NCBI RefSeq assembly: GCF_050485565.1
Contig: NZ_JBJHBQ010000005.1
Span: forward strand, 155,426 to 219,425
From: Glycocaulis sp050485565
Lineage (GTDB): Bacteria > Pseudomonadota > Alphaproteobacteria > Caulobacterales > Maricaulaceae
DNA length: 64,000 nt
Direction: 5' to 3'
Positions 1 through 8,590 of this stretch are shown piece by piece. The notes beneath the pieces were generated by a model. It did not search any database. It had not been told where the DNA came from and saw only the letters and a list, made by a program, of their open reading frames with translations. The stretch's first letter is position 1. The number at the start of each line of letters is the position of its first letter. A program made the translations under genes and the position numbers.

Positions 1-8
1 TCGCGCAC

Positions 9-656
9 GTGAACTGGTCAAACCGTCCTGCCTGGCTTTTACCTGTCATTGCCAGCGCTGTCTGCGTGATTATCGCCATCGCGGCGCTTGTATATACCAC
101 CGGCCAGCGCCCTGCTGCTGCCCCGCCCGGCGTGCGTGAAAGCGGGCAGGCCCTGATTGGCGGCGATTTTGAGCTGGTCGCCCATACCGGCGAGACGATG
201 ACCAATGCCGACTTCGCCGGCCGGCCCATGCTGATCTATTTCGGCTTCACCTATTGCCCTGATGTCTGCCCCATGTCGCTGCAGCTGATGGCGCAGGCGC
301 TTGCAGAGCTTGATGAGGCTGAGCGCGCGGAGTTCCAGCCTCTCCTGATCAGCCTTGATCCTGAGCGCGATACGCCTGAAGCGCTGGCCAGCTATGTGGA
401 AACGCCCGTCTTCCCCGATGGCCTTGTCGGTCTGACCGGCTCGGCAGAGCAGATCCAGACGGCCGCGCGCGCCTACCGCGTCTACTATGCCCGCTCTGAT
501 GCCGACGCATCGATGGCCGAATATCTGATCGACCATTCTTCACTGATTTACCTGATGGATAGGCAGGGCCGGTTTGTGGAGGTTTTCCCGCACGCCACCG
601 CGCCTGAACGCATTGCGCAATCCCTGCAACGATTTTTACAGGAAGAGGGCGCATGA
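9..656 (+). CDS. SCO1/SenC-family copper chaperone
   Basis: Membrane-anchored thioredoxin-fold protein of the Sco family, which delivers copper to the CuA centre of cytochrome c oxidase on the periplasmic side. Residues 10-30 form a hydrophobic N-terminal anchor. The Sco copper motif is visible as YCPDVCP with Cys83 and Cys87, and the third ligand is probably His176 in DHSSLIYLMD. At 215 aa it has the usual family length. The start is GTG at position 9; the window edge leaves little upstream sequence, so an earlier start cannot be excluded. A 17-codon reading frame begins inside the stop codon (ATGA overlap) and looks accidental. No cox genes are next to it here. Confidence 0.9.
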   Translation: MNWSNRPAWLLPVIASAVCVIIAIAALVYTTGQRPAAAPPGVRESGQALIGGDFELVAHTGETMTNADFAGRPMLIYFGFTYCPDVCPMSLQLMAQALAELDEAERAEFQPLLISLDPERDTPEALASYVETPVFPDGLVGLTGSAEQIQTAARAYRVYYARSDADASMAEYLIDHSSLIYLMDRQGRFVEVFPHATAPERIAQSLQRFLQEEGA

Positions 657-712
657 TCGCCGTCCTGAGCATGGCGGCTGGTGCCGCTGCTGGGCCGGAG
701 GCCTGATTTTCA

Positions 713-1990
713 ATGCTTTACACCTTCATGGAAATGACACGTGCAGCCATGCTGCCCTGGCGCACAGCGGCCAATGTGGCGCGCACCTCGCTGCGCTCGC
801 CCTTCAACCCGATGGGTGACACGCTGGCCGGGCGTACGGCAGCCGCGGCGGCAGACGTGTTTGAAAGCCTGACGCGCTTTTACGGCAGGCCCGAATGGGG
901 CTTTGGCACCGTAGAGATCAATGGCCTGCCCGTCGGCGTCGAGGTGGAGACGGTCTGGAGAAAGCCATTCTGTAATCTGGTCCGCTTTTCCCGTGACCGG
1001 GCAGCCCTCGCCGCAGCGCGCAAGGCGAAGGAAACCGCGCTCAACGATCCCAAACTCCTGCTGGTCGCGCCCATGTCCGGCCATTACGCGACCTTGCTGC
1101 GCGGTACGGTAGAAGCCTTCCTGCCCACCCATGAGGTCTACATTACCGACTGGGCCGATGCGCGCATGGTGCCGATGATGGAAGGCCGGTTCGGGCTTGG
1201 CGATTACGCTGAATATGTCCGCGAGATGATTACAATCATCGGACCCGGCGCGCACGTGGCTGCGGTCTGCCAGCCTGGCCCGCCCGTGCTGGCAGCCCTG
1301 TCGCTGATGGCACAGGACAATGATCCGGCGCGCCCTGCCACCATGACCTTCATGGGATCGCCCATAGATGCGCGCAAAAGCCCGACCGTGCCCAACAAGC
1401 TGGCCGAAGAGCGCCCGTTTGAGTGGTTCCGGGACAATCTGATCCACACTGTACCGAGCGTGTATCCAGGCGCGCTGCGCCGGGTCTATCCGGGCTTCTT
1501 GCAGCTCACCGGCTTCATCAACATGAACTATGAGCGCCATGTCGACGCCCATTACGACTATTTCGCCAATCTGGTGAAGGGCGATGGCGACAGCACCGAC
1601 AAGCATCGCCAGTTCTATGATGAGTATCTCTCGGTCATGGATCTGACCGAGGAATTCTACCTCGAAACCATCGCCGACGTGTTCCAGGCCCACGCTTTGC
1701 CGCAAGGCAATTTCGAGGTGAAGGGCCGCCGGGTTGACCCGTCAGCCATTACCGATATCGCGCTTCTCACCGTCGAGGGTGAAAACGACGATATCTCCGG
1801 GATCGGCCAGACGCAGGCCGCCCACACGCTATGCTCTGGCCTGCCAAAAGCCCTGCGTGAGGACTACATCCAGCCCGATGTCGGCCATTACGGCGTGTTC
1901 AACGGGCGGCGCTTCCGCGAAGAGATCGTCCCGCGCATGAACGCCTTCATGGAGCGCCATGCCCGCCCGGCAAAGGGCCGGGCTGCCTGA
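713..1990 (+). CDS. phaZ: Intracellular polyhydroxybutyrate depolymerase
   Basis: Intracellular PHB depolymerase that mobilises carbon-storage granules in the cytoplasm. It is 425 aa, the usual length for the PhaZ family, with no signal peptide. The nucleophile region AAVCQPGPPV places a cysteine (Cys186) where lipases carry serine, as known for intracellular PhaZ enzymes. Further members of the triad are plausibly the Asp in EGENDDISG and the His in VGHYGVFNGRRF near the C-terminus, the latter a family hallmark. A GGAGG ribosome site lies about 11 bases before the ATG. The gene ends 4 bases before the convergent IalB gene. No phaC or phasin is in the window. Confidence 0.93.
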   Translation: MLYTFMEMTRAAMLPWRTAANVARTSLRSPFNPMGDTLAGRTAAAAADVFESLTRFYGRPEWGFGTVEINGLPVGVEVETVWRKPFCNLVRFSRDRAALAAARKAKETALNDPKLLLVAPMSGHYATLLRGTVEAFLPTHEVYITDWADARMVPMMEGRFGLGDYAEYVREMITIIGPGAHVAAVCQPGPPVLAALSLMAQDNDPARPATMTFMGSPIDARKSPTVPNKLAEERPFEWFRDNLIHTVPSVYPGALRRVYPGFLQLTGFINMNYERHVDAHYDYFANLVKGDGDSTDKHRQFYDEYLSVMDLTEEFYLETIADVFQAHALPQGNFEVKGRRVDPSAITDIALLTVEGENDDISGIGQTQAAHTLCSGLPKALREDYIQPDVGHYGVFNGRRFREEIVPRMNAFMERHARPAKGRAA

Positions 1991-1994
1991 CGGC

Positions 1995-2498
1995 CTAGCG
2001 GCAGAGCTCGCCGGTCTGGCGCAGCGCAGCCGTCACGCCTGACAGCGAGAAGGTGTAGGCGGTGTTGGTGCCGCGCGCGGAGACCGCTTCGATGCGCATG
2101 GTCGCGCCCCGGCGCATGGCATCGACCAGCCGCGCCTCGTCGCGCGGTTCCTCGACAAAGCCTTCGCGCTCATCGGCATACATCATCACCCGGTCAGACC
2201 CGACAGAGGCGCGCGGCGGATTGTCTGCGCGCAGCTCATAGCCGGCCAGAAAGCTCGGCTGCTCGCGCGCGGCCCCGTTCGCCCAGCTGGACACGAAGAA
2301 ATACACATCGCCATGATCGACCGTGCCGGGTCGGGAATCGGTCGGGCGCGTCACCGCGTAGCAGATGCGCTCGTCCCCGCTGCCGCGGGTAAAGACGCGC
2401 CAGTCATTGTGCTGGCCCTGAAAATCAGGGGCCTGGGCAAAGGACGGCGCGCCAAGGGCTATGGCGCAAAGAACTATAGCGGGAAGGGCAAGGCGCAT
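1995..2498 (-). CDS. Invasion associated locus B (IalB) family protein
   Basis: Exported protein of 167 aa with a clear signal peptide (MRLALPAIVLCAIALGAPSFA, cut near residue 22). The mature part matches the IalB family pattern: an early DWRVFTR segment, a CYAVTRPTDSRP segment, YFFVSSW, and a C-terminal FSLSGVTAAL followed by the final cysteine. IalB was named for erythrocyte invasion in Bartonella, but homologues are common in free-living alphaproteobacteria, where the role is unknown, so invasion should not be inferred. The two cysteines (in ERICYAV and GELCR) could form a disulfide. It is divergent from the ECF sigma gene and convergent with phaZ. Confidence 0.82.
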   Translation of the reverse strand: MRLALPAIVLCAIALGAPSFAQAPDFQGQHNDWRVFTRGSGDERICYAVTRPTDSRPGTVDHGDVYFFVSSWANGAAREQPSFLAGYELRADNPPRASVGSDRVMMYADEREGFVEEPRDEARLVDAMRRGATMRIEAVSARGTNTAYTFSLSGVTAALRQTGELCR

Positions 2499-2644
2499 GG
2501 GGCGGTTTCCTGAACTGGCGGCTGGCTGCAGGCGGTATATGTTTCTGCTCTCGTAACGGCGATTTCAAGGCGCACAGCAGTTTAAACCGCGTTAAGGTGC
2601 ATCCCTGTTTGGTGCAATCCGGAGCGCGAGAGCGATAATCCTCC

Positions 2645-3226
2645 TTGGCGGACTTCAAGACCAGGACTGACGCCCGCGAAGGGCGCGAGACGCTCGACGC
2701 TCTTGTGGAACAGACCGCCCGGCAGGACCGGGCCGCCTTTGCCACCCTGTTCAACTTCTTTGCCCCACGCGTAAAGTCCTACCTCTTGCGCCTGAATGCC
2801 GATGATGCGCTGGCCGAGGAGATTGCCCAGGAGGTCATGCTGACCGTCTGGCGCAAGGCCCACCAGTTCGACCGCACGCAAGCCGCCGCCTCCACCTGGA
2901 TATTCCGCATTGCGCGTAACAAGCGCATCGATGTGGCGCGCCGCGCGTCAAAGCCAGCACTGGACCCGGACGAGCCATCATTATTGCCCGCGCCGGAAAT
3001 AGCGCCCGATGACGCCGCCCATGCCAGCGCGCGTGATCTGCGCGTGCAGGCGGCGCTGAAGGAATTGCCAGCCGAGCAATTATCGCTTCTGCAGCTGGCC
3101 TTCTTTGACGGCCTGTCGCACAGCGAAATCGCTGACCGGCTGGCCATGCCGCTTGGCACGGTGAAATCCCGGCTCCGCCTCGCCTTCGACAAGCTGCGCA
3201 AACATCTCGACACCGATGATCTCTAA
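2645..3226 (+). CDS. ECF sigma factor of the RpoE/ChrR-linked type
   Basis: RNA polymerase sigma factor of 193 aa. Region 2 spans about residues 25-95 (FNFFAPRVKSYLLRL ... IAQEVMLTVWRKAHQF ... ASTWIFRIARNKRID) and region 4 about 130-185 (LPAEQLSLLQLAFFDGLSHSEIADRL ... GTVKSRLR). In this group the sigma factor answers singlet oxygen or related oxidative stress and is held inactive by ChrR, encoded 98 bases downstream. Start: an in-frame stop lies three codons upstream, so the TTG at 2645 is the only sensible full-length start; the ribosome site is weak. I saw no clear RpoE-type promoter upstream. Confidence 0.9.
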   Translation: MADFKTRTDAREGRETLDALVEQTARQDRAAFATLFNFFAPRVKSYLLRLNADDALAEEIAQEVMLTVWRKAHQFDRTQAAASTWIFRIARNKRIDVARRASKPALDPDEPSLLPAPEIAPDDAAHASARDLRVQAALKELPAEQLSLLQLAFFDGLSHSEIADRLAMPLGTVKSRLRLAFDKLRKHLDTDDL

Positions 3227-3324
3227 CCCTGCCGGCTGCCAAAACCATCGGCCCGCCCTTGAAGTCTTATAGACCCGCTCAATATCCACCGCCGTGCCTT
3301 CCCAGACGAGACCAGACCACTGCC

Positions 3325-4023
3325 ATGACCCATCCAAGCCTCGGCGACGAAATCTTTTCCGCTTACGCGTCCGGCACCCTGTCCGGCCCGATGCGCCTGC
3401 TTGTCGAGACGCAAGGCGCTCTGGACCCGCAGATCGCGCAGCTGTGTGAGGACGCAGACCGTATCGGCGGATTACTGCTGGCAGACCTGGCTCCGGCGGC
3501 GCTGCGCCCCGGCGCCATGGATGATCTGTTTGCCATTCTCGATACCGAAGCCGCCGCAGCTGGTGAGGCCGGTCCGGTGCATGCCCTGAATAGCGATTCC
3601 GCCCGCAAGGCGGCGAAACTCGCCAGCCAGTCGCTTGATGAGCTGATCGCCCTGCCCGAACCCGTGCGTGATCTCGCGCTGGAAGCGGGCGGCAGCTGGC
3701 AATTTGCCGGCCCCGGCGTACGCGTCATGGAGCTGATACGCGAAGACGGCGCCAAGGCCGAGCTGATCCGGCTGGAGCCGGGCCACGGCGTGCCGCGCCA
3801 CACCCATGACTGCAAGGAATTTACCCTCGTCCTGTGCGGCGCTTACCATGACGGGCTTGCCCGCTACGCCAGGGGCGATCTGAGCGTCGCTGACCCGCAG
3901 ATCGAGCACAAGCCGGTGGCCGAAGCAGGCGAGGTCTGCATTGCGCTCGCCGTCACTGATGGTCCGCTCGCCTTTACCGGCCCTCTGGGCTGGGTACAGC
4001 GCGCGCTCGGCGGGATGAGTTAG
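3325..4023 (+). CDS. chrR: ChrR-family anti-sigma factor with degenerate zinc site in the anti-sigma domain
   Basis: Anti-sigma factor (232 aa) that would sequester the ECF sigma factor encoded just upstream. The N-terminal domain keeps the family pattern SAYASGTLSGPMRLLVET, but the HxxxCxxC zinc motif that should follow is replaced by Gln30, Asp34 and Ile37. The C-terminal cupin-like domain is intact: His159, His161, Glu165 and His195 keep the exact spacing H-x-H-x3-E-x29-H of the ChrR zinc site. The ATG at 3325 begins the conserved N-terminus; an upstream in-frame ATG at 3259 would add 22 unconserved residues. The pair most likely forms one operon with autoregulation, which is inference. 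Confidence 0.88.
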   Translation: MTHPSLGDEIFSAYASGTLSGPMRLLVETQGALDPQIAQLCEDADRIGGLLLADLAPAALRPGAMDDLFAILDTEAAAAGEAGPVHALNSDSARKAAKLASQSLDELIALPEPVRDLALEAGGSWQFAGPGVRVMELIREDGAKAELIRLEPGHGVPRHTHDCKEFTLVLCGAYHDGLARYARGDLSVADPQIEHKPVAEAGEVCIALAVTDGPLAFTGPLGWVQRALGGMS

Positions 4024-4083
4024 TCCCGCCCTGCGGCATTTGCCCCGCTTCCCTTGGCCGCCTGATCGGCTAGTCTCGCCGCC

Positions 4084-5352
4084 ATGACAGGCAAACTCCT
4101 CTTTGACGGCGATGTGGTGGTGTCCGGCGGCGGGCTGGCCGGGCTGACCCTGGCGCTCGCCTTGCACCATGCAGGCGTGAAAGTGGCAGTAATCGATGCC
4201 CTACCGCTTGATGCACAGGCCGATATCGCCTTTGACGGGCGCGCTTCAGCGCTCGCCTACACCTCCTGGCGCATGCTCGAACAGATCGGCGTGGCCGCGC
4301 ATCTGAAAGGCCAGGCCCAGCGCATCGAGGATATTCTGGTCGTGGACGGGCGTCCGCTGGACGGGTTGAAACCCGGCGGGCCGGGCGTCGACAGCCTGCA
4401 TTTCGACCGGCGCGAGATCCATCCGCGCGATGAGGGCGAACCGCTCGGATACATGGTGGAGAACCGCCATACCCGCATCGCGGCAGCAAAATGCGCCCAT
4501 GAGACCGGCCTGCCGGTCTTTGCGCCGCGCCGGGCGCTCTCCATGCAGGCCTATTCAGGTCATGCCGAGCTGACACTGGATGGCGGCGATACGCTCCGGG
4601 CGGGCCTGATCGTGGCCTGTGATGGCAAGATGTCACGCCTGCGCGAGGGGGCCGGTATCCGCTCGCTTGGACGCCGGTACGGCCAGTCGGCCATCGTGCT
4701 GACCGTGGAGCATGAACTGCCCCATGAGGGCGTGGCGTATGAATATTTCATGCCGGGCGGGCCATTTGCCATCCTGCCCCTGACGGGCAACCGTTCCAGC
4801 CTTGTCTGGACCGAGAAGGACGCACCCGCGCGTGCCATTGCCGCGCTCGACGCCGGCGGCTTTCAGGAAGCGCTGGAAGCGCGATTTGGTGATTTTCTGG
4901 GCGAGGTGAAGCCAGCCAGCCAGGTGCATGTCTACCCGCTGGGCCTGATGCTGGCAGAGCGCTTTACCGCAGAGCGTCTGGCGCTGGCGGGCGATGCCGC
5001 GCGCACCATCCACCCCATTGCCGGGCAGGGCTTTAATCTGGGCATTCGCGACGCAGCAGCGCTGTGCGAGGTGATCGTCGATGCCCTGCGTGCCGGGCTC
5101 GATCCGGGGGCAGAGGCCGTGCTGAGCCGCTATGAGCGCTGGCGCAAGACCGATTCGGCCGGGCTTGCGCTCGGCACCGATGCCTTCAACCTGCTCTTTT
5201 CCAACGACAATACGGCGCTGCGTCATGCGCGCGGGCTGGGACTGTCCCTGACCAATGCCATTCCCGTGGCGCGCCGCTTCTTCATGCGCACGGCGGGCGG
5301 GGAGACGGGCGATCTGCCGCGCCTGCTCAAGGGTGAAGCTTTATCGCTCTGA
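4084..5352 (+). CDS. UbiH/Coq6-family FAD-dependent ubiquinone hydroxylase
   Basis: Flavin monooxygenase of 422 aa, most likely catalysing one of the ring hydroxylations of ubiquinone biosynthesis at the membrane. FAD binding is shown by VVSGGGLAGLTLALAL near residue 11, the DG motif in ACDGKMSRLREGAGI near 180, and GDAARTIHPIAGQGFNLG near 302, the signature of the UbiH/UbiF/VisC/Coq6 group. Which ring position it hydroxylates cannot be read from sequence; alphaproteobacteria often use one broad enzyme (UbiL) for several steps. It follows chrR by 60 bases and may be co-transcribed with the stress regulator, though it has enough space for its own promoter. Confidence 0.87.
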   Translation: MTGKLLFDGDVVVSGGGLAGLTLALALHHAGVKVAVIDALPLDAQADIAFDGRASALAYTSWRMLEQIGVAAHLKGQAQRIEDILVVDGRPLDGLKPGGPGVDSLHFDRREIHPRDEGEPLGYMVENRHTRIAAAKCAHETGLPVFAPRRALSMQAYSGHAELTLDGGDTLRAGLIVACDGKMSRLREGAGIRSLGRRYGQSAIVLTVEHELPHEGVAYEYFMPGGPFAILPLTGNRSSLVWTEKDAPARAIAALDAGGFQEALEARFGDFLGEVKPASQVHVYPLGLMLAERFTAERLALAGDAARTIHPIAGQGFNLGIRDAAALCEVIVDALRAGLDPGAEAVLSRYERWRKTDSAGLALGTDAFNLLFSNDNTALRHARGLGLSLTNAIPVARRFFMRTAGGETGDLPRLLKGEALSL

Positions 5353-5369
5353 CCACCCCCTGAAATGCA

Positions 5370-5402
5370 GAACGCCCCCCGGCGGGGGACCGGGAGGCGT
5401 TC
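5370..5402. terminator. Intergenic hairpin between convergent genes
   Basis: Arms 5370-5382 and 5390-5402 pair over 13 bases with one mismatch around a 7-base loop. It lies between the ends of the UbiH-family gene and the DUF1150 gene. There is no T tract on either strand, so it is either a weak bidirectional terminator or simply a stable 3' hairpin. Confidence 0.5.
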
Positions 5403-5459
5403 CAGTGAAGCGTGCCGTCCGGGGGGAGGGACTGACTGACACGCTTTTCGTTGCACGTG

Positions 5460-5717
5460 CTAGTGCACGCTAACCGGGGCCGCACCATGCCAGCGCGCGG
5501 CGGCAAAAGCCGCATCGCGGTCGGCAAACAGGCCGACACGGCGCCCGTCTTCATCATGGATAGCGTATAACTGCTGATCGGGTTCCAGCGTCACGCCATC
5601 AATTTCAATCGCGCCGCCCGGCATCACCTGCTCGAACACGTCTGCAGCGGCAATCTCGCGCACATAAACGGTCGCAGGCACACCGGTTTCACTTTGTTCA
5701 AACTCTTCAGGAGCCAT
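5460..5717 (-). CDS. DUF1150 family protein
   Basis: Small soluble alphaproteobacterial protein of 85 aa with the DUF1150 pattern TVYVREI ... LYAIHDEDGRRVGLFADRDAAFAAAR. Its function is unknown; in many relatives it sits near small heat-shock genes, but none is present here. The reading frame is open up to 5780, but the ATG at 5717 is preceded by GAGGAGG at about 9 bases, a strong ribosome site, so the shorter form is preferred. Highly acidic. Confidence 0.78.
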   Translation of the reverse strand: MAPEEFEQSETGVPATVYVREIAAADVFEQVMPGGAIEIDGVTLEPDQQLYAIHDEDGRRVGLFADRDAAFAAARWHGAAPVSVH

Positions 5718-5810
5718 GTCGTGGACCTCCTCTTCAACGCCCTCGAAAATAGAAATGGGGGGTGGGAAGCGCCGGTTCAAGGGGATGGATTGCAGTGCGC
5801 CTTGCCCATG

Positions 5811-5841
5811 AAAAAGCCCCGCCAGCTTTCGCCAGCGGGGC
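5811..5841 (-). terminator. Rho-independent terminator of the DUF305-LVIVD operon
   Basis: On the minus strand a GCCCCGC/GCGGGGC stem (5835-5841 with 5816-5822) is followed directly by five T (5815-5811). It starts 25 bases after the stop codon of the LVIVD gene. Confidence 0.85.
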
Positions 5842-5865
5842 CAGTTCAGTCGATGAGCGGCAGAG

Positions 5866-7701
5866 CTAGCGCGCTACGCGGGTGAACAGGGCCGCCAGCT
5901 CGGACAGGCGCACGGCATCCCGTCCCTCGGCCTCGGCAGCAGCGTTGTTCAGGAGCCGGATCGAGCCAACAAGCCCGCGCGCATTGCGCTGCGGATTGGC
6001 TTCCCAGCGCGTGATGGCATCGCCGACACGTGTGGCCAGCCCCGCATCAATGGCTTCATTGCGTTCCAGCTGGATGAGGTAGGAACGGGCCACATCGGGT
6101 GTGTCTTCCCACACGATACGCGTCTGGGTCTGCGGGTTCACTTCACGCTCGATCACCGCCTCGGCGGCGGCCAGCTCCGCCTCGGAGAGATGCTCGTTTG
6201 CCTCAAGGCGCAACACATCCAGTCCGCGCGCGATCTCGCTGGCGTAGATGCGGCCATTATACCAGTAGGACGACCAGTAGCCGGCAACGATCAGATTGTC
6301 CGGATCCACCGGACCCCGGTCAAAGTAAGCGATCTCGAAGGGGTTTTGCGGATCGGTGAAATCCATCACCGAGATACCGCCCTGATACCAGGACTGCACC
6401 ATGATATCGCGGCCCGGCACCGGCACCAGCGAGCCATTATGCGCCACGCAGTTCTCGCTCGCGCCTTGCGTGGAGGGCAGTTTGTAGAAGGTCTGCCCGC
6501 GCAGCACATTGCCTTCGATCGTGGCGATCAGATTGGCACCCCAATTGGCCGGGTCTTCCGCGCGGCAGCGCGCCGCCGTGCCGCCGCCCCACTCATCGGT
6601 GAAGACTACGACATCGCCTGCATTGTTGAAGGTGGCCGAGTGCCAGTAGGCCATGTCCGGGTCGAAAAGCTCGGCTATGCGCGACGGATTGGCCGGGTCG
6701 GTGATGTCCAGCAATATGCCGTTACCGCTGCACGCGCCGCCGGCAATGCCCAGCTCGGGATAGACCGTGATGTCGTGGCAGTGATTGGTCTGGGCTGTGC
6801 GCTGGCTGGCAATGCCCAGCTGGCCGCCCTGCCAGAGGCCGGCAATCTCGCCGGTCTCGCGGTCGGCAAAAATGCGCGGGCTGTCGATCAGCTCGGCCGT
6901 TTCCGGCGCATCCAGCGGCACGCGGATAATGTCGATGGAATAGAGCGAGGTTTCCGGGTTCTCGCCCGGCTGCCCGTCAGAGCAGAACTCCAGCTCATCG
7001 CCGGAGCGCACAGGCTGGGTGCCTGAATTATAGACATAGAGGACGTTCTCATCGTTCGGATCGGGCAGCAGGGTATGCGTGTGCGAGCCGCGGCAGGTCT
7101 GCACGGCAGCGATCTGGCGCGGCGCGGTGATGTCGGAAATGTCAAAAACGCGGATGCCCCGGAAACGGTCCGGATTGACCTCGCCTTCAGCGGCCTCAGA
7201 GCCGCAATCGAGCCGCGCCCGGTTATGCTCCACCGACAGGAAGAGCAGATCGCCATAGACCGACACATCGCCCTGACCGCCCGGACACACGACCGCCGTC
7301 ACCAGCTCAGGCGCATCCCCGGCCACGTTGTAGATCAGGAAGCCGTGATAATTGCCCATGATGACGTGATCGCCCTGGAAGGCAAAGTCTGTATTGGCCA
7401 GAGCCAGTGGCGTGAAGGCAGGCGGGGCGGCTTCCTCGCCGCGCTCCTCGGCCTCACGCGCTGCCTGCATCGCGGCCATGAACTGCGCGGGCGCAAACAG
7501 GGCGCGCTCGTCAAAGAAGGCGTCGATGGGCGGAACATTGTGCTCCAGCACCATGTTCCAGCTGGCGCTTTCCGCATCGAAAAGCCCGCCTGCCAGATGG
7601 GAGCGTTCATCCTCGCCCACCGTGTTCACCTGGGCCTGCGCCGTACCCAGAGCCAGCGACAGGACACCAAGCGCGGCAGTGCATCTCAGCAAGTGTTTCA
7701 T
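5866..7701 (-). CDS. Exported LVIVD-repeat protein
   Basis: Large exported protein (611 aa) with a typical signal peptide ending in GTAQA at about residue 23. The body carries LVIVD-type beta-propeller repeats, seen as repeated segments of the form hydrophobic-VFDISDITAPRQIA, ILLDITDPANPSRIA and SVMDFTDPQNPFEIA. Conserved His/Cys clusters (CRGSHTHTL, QTNHCHDITVY, MAYWHSATF) suggest a metal or surface-binding site. The C-terminal 100 residues are helical and outside the repeats. The family has no established biochemical role. It lies 38 bases downstream of the DUF305 gene and ends at a good terminator, so the two form an operon and probably act together in the periplasm or on the surface. Confidence 0.85.
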   Translation of the reverse strand: MKHLLRCTAALGVLSLALGTAQAQVNTVGEDERSHLAGGLFDAESASWNMVLEHNVPPIDAFFDERALFAPAQFMAAMQAAREAEERGEEAAPPAFTPLALANTDFAFQGDHVIMGNYHGFLIYNVAGDAPELVTAVVCPGGQGDVSVYGDLLFLSVEHNRARLDCGSEAAEGEVNPDRFRGIRVFDISDITAPRQIAAVQTCRGSHTHTLLPDPNDENVLYVYNSGTQPVRSGDELEFCSDGQPGENPETSLYSIDIIRVPLDAPETAELIDSPRIFADRETGEIAGLWQGGQLGIASQRTAQTNHCHDITVYPELGIAGGACSGNGILLDITDPANPSRIAELFDPDMAYWHSATFNNAGDVVVFTDEWGGGTAARCRAEDPANWGANLIATIEGNVLRGQTFYKLPSTQGASENCVAHNGSLVPVPGRDIMVQSWYQGGISVMDFTDPQNPFEIAYFDRGPVDPDNLIVAGYWSSYWYNGRIYASEIARGLDVLRLEANEHLSEAELAAAEAVIEREVNPQTQTRIVWEDTPDVARSYLIQLERNEAIDAGLATRVGDAITRWEANPQRNARGLVGSIRLLNNAAAEAEGRDAVRLSELAALFTRVAR

Positions 7702-7739
7702 CGTGAAGTTTCCCCGATTTGCGCAAGCTTTCCTTGCGT

Positions 7740-8489
7740 CTAGTGATGGTGATGATGGTGGTGGCCGTGCGGCTCTGCCTCGTGCTCTTCGGCGGGTGGC
7801 AGATCACGCAGCAGGTTCTGCATGCGCAAAATCTCGGCCATCTGGTCGGCCACGATATGGCCGGTGAAGTCCGACATGATGATGTCCTCGGCGGCGCCTG
7901 GATGTTCCAGAAGCTCGTCGACCATGATCAGCGCGCCCTCATGGTGATGGATCATGCCTTCCAGGAACAGCCGGTCAAACTCCGCCCCTTCAGCGGCGGC
8001 GAGCGCGCGCATCTGGTTGACGGACAGCATGCCGGTCATCAGGGGAATATCATCAGGATCATCAGACGCGTGATGGGCGTGATGGGCGTGATGGGCGTGG
8101 TGGGCGTGGTGGTGGTCATGCCCGCCAGCCACGTGATGTTCGTGCAGATCATCGGCTTCCAGCGTCTCGCCGCGCCGCATCAGCCAGTCGCGCATCAGGG
8201 CAATCTCATCGTCCTGCGACCGCGCAATGCGCCCGCCTATGGCGATGATGGACGGGTTGGACGTGCGCCCCTCGATCAGCGCGACCATGTCCACCGCCTG
8301 CTGGTGATGGACGATCATGTGCTGCATGAAGCGCGTATCGGCGGGTGTGTGGCGCGTCTGGCTGAGCGCGCGTGAACGTTCCACGCTGATCTCGCGCGTC
8401 GGCTCTCCGGGCGCGCCGGGCTGCAATATGGGCGGACCATCCGCCGCAATGACCATCGCCAGTGCCAGTAAGGTGCTGACAGCTATCAA
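7740..8489 (-). CDS. Histidine-rich exported DUF305 protein
   Basis: Exported protein of 249 aa with two DUF305 helical units: FMQHMIVHHQQAVDMVALIE near residue 50 and FLEGMIHHHEGALIMVDELL near 170, the HxxH/HHxxA pattern thought to bind metals. Between them is a run of HAH units and the protein ends in seven histidines. The start is TTG at 8489 (MIAVSTLLALAMVIAADG as signal peptide); the first downstream ATG would remove the signal. The histidine runs point to copper, zinc or nickel buffering in the periplasm, which is inference. It is the first gene of the operon with the LVIVD protein. Confidence 0.85.
   Translation of the reverse strand: MIAVSTLLALAMVIAADGPPILQPGAPGEPTREISVERSRALSQTRHTPADTRFMQHMIVHHQQAVDMVALIEGRTSNPSIIAIGGRIARSQDDEIALMRDWLMRRGETLEADDLHEHHVAGGHDHHHAHHAHHAHHAHHASDDPDDIPLMTGMLSVNQMRALAAAEGAEFDRLFLEGMIHHHEGALIMVDELLEHPGAAEDIIMSDFTGHIVADQMAEILRMQNLLRDLPPAEEHEAEPHGHHHHHHH
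8070..8114. repeat. 9-base tandem repeat encoding His-Ala-His units
   Basis: Five copies of a 9-base unit (GTGATGGGC on the plus strand, the last two diverged) inside the DUF305 gene. Read on the minus strand each copy encodes His-Ala-His or His-His-Ala, so copy-number change would lengthen or shorten the histidine run without a frameshift. Confidence 0.85.
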
Positions 8490-8590
8490 TTAATTCCCCG
8501 GGTTCTTGTGACCATTGGCCTGAACCCTAGCCTCAGGCAGGCTGGGGGCAAGTCGCAAACGCGTGATCGGGTGCGATTGACCGGTACTGC

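Noticed and set aside
653..706. 17-codon frame overlapping the Sco stop codon by ATGA
   Set aside because: Too short and without a recognisable pattern; could be a gene remnant, but nothing supports this.
1995..2498. Virulence role for the IalB-family protein
   Set aside because: The family is common in free-living marine alphaproteobacteria and nothing in the window points to a host-associated life.
8070..8114. Short regular repeat that might be a CRISPR array
   Set aside because: Units are contiguous 9-mers in frame within a coding region; there are no spacers and no cas genes in the window.
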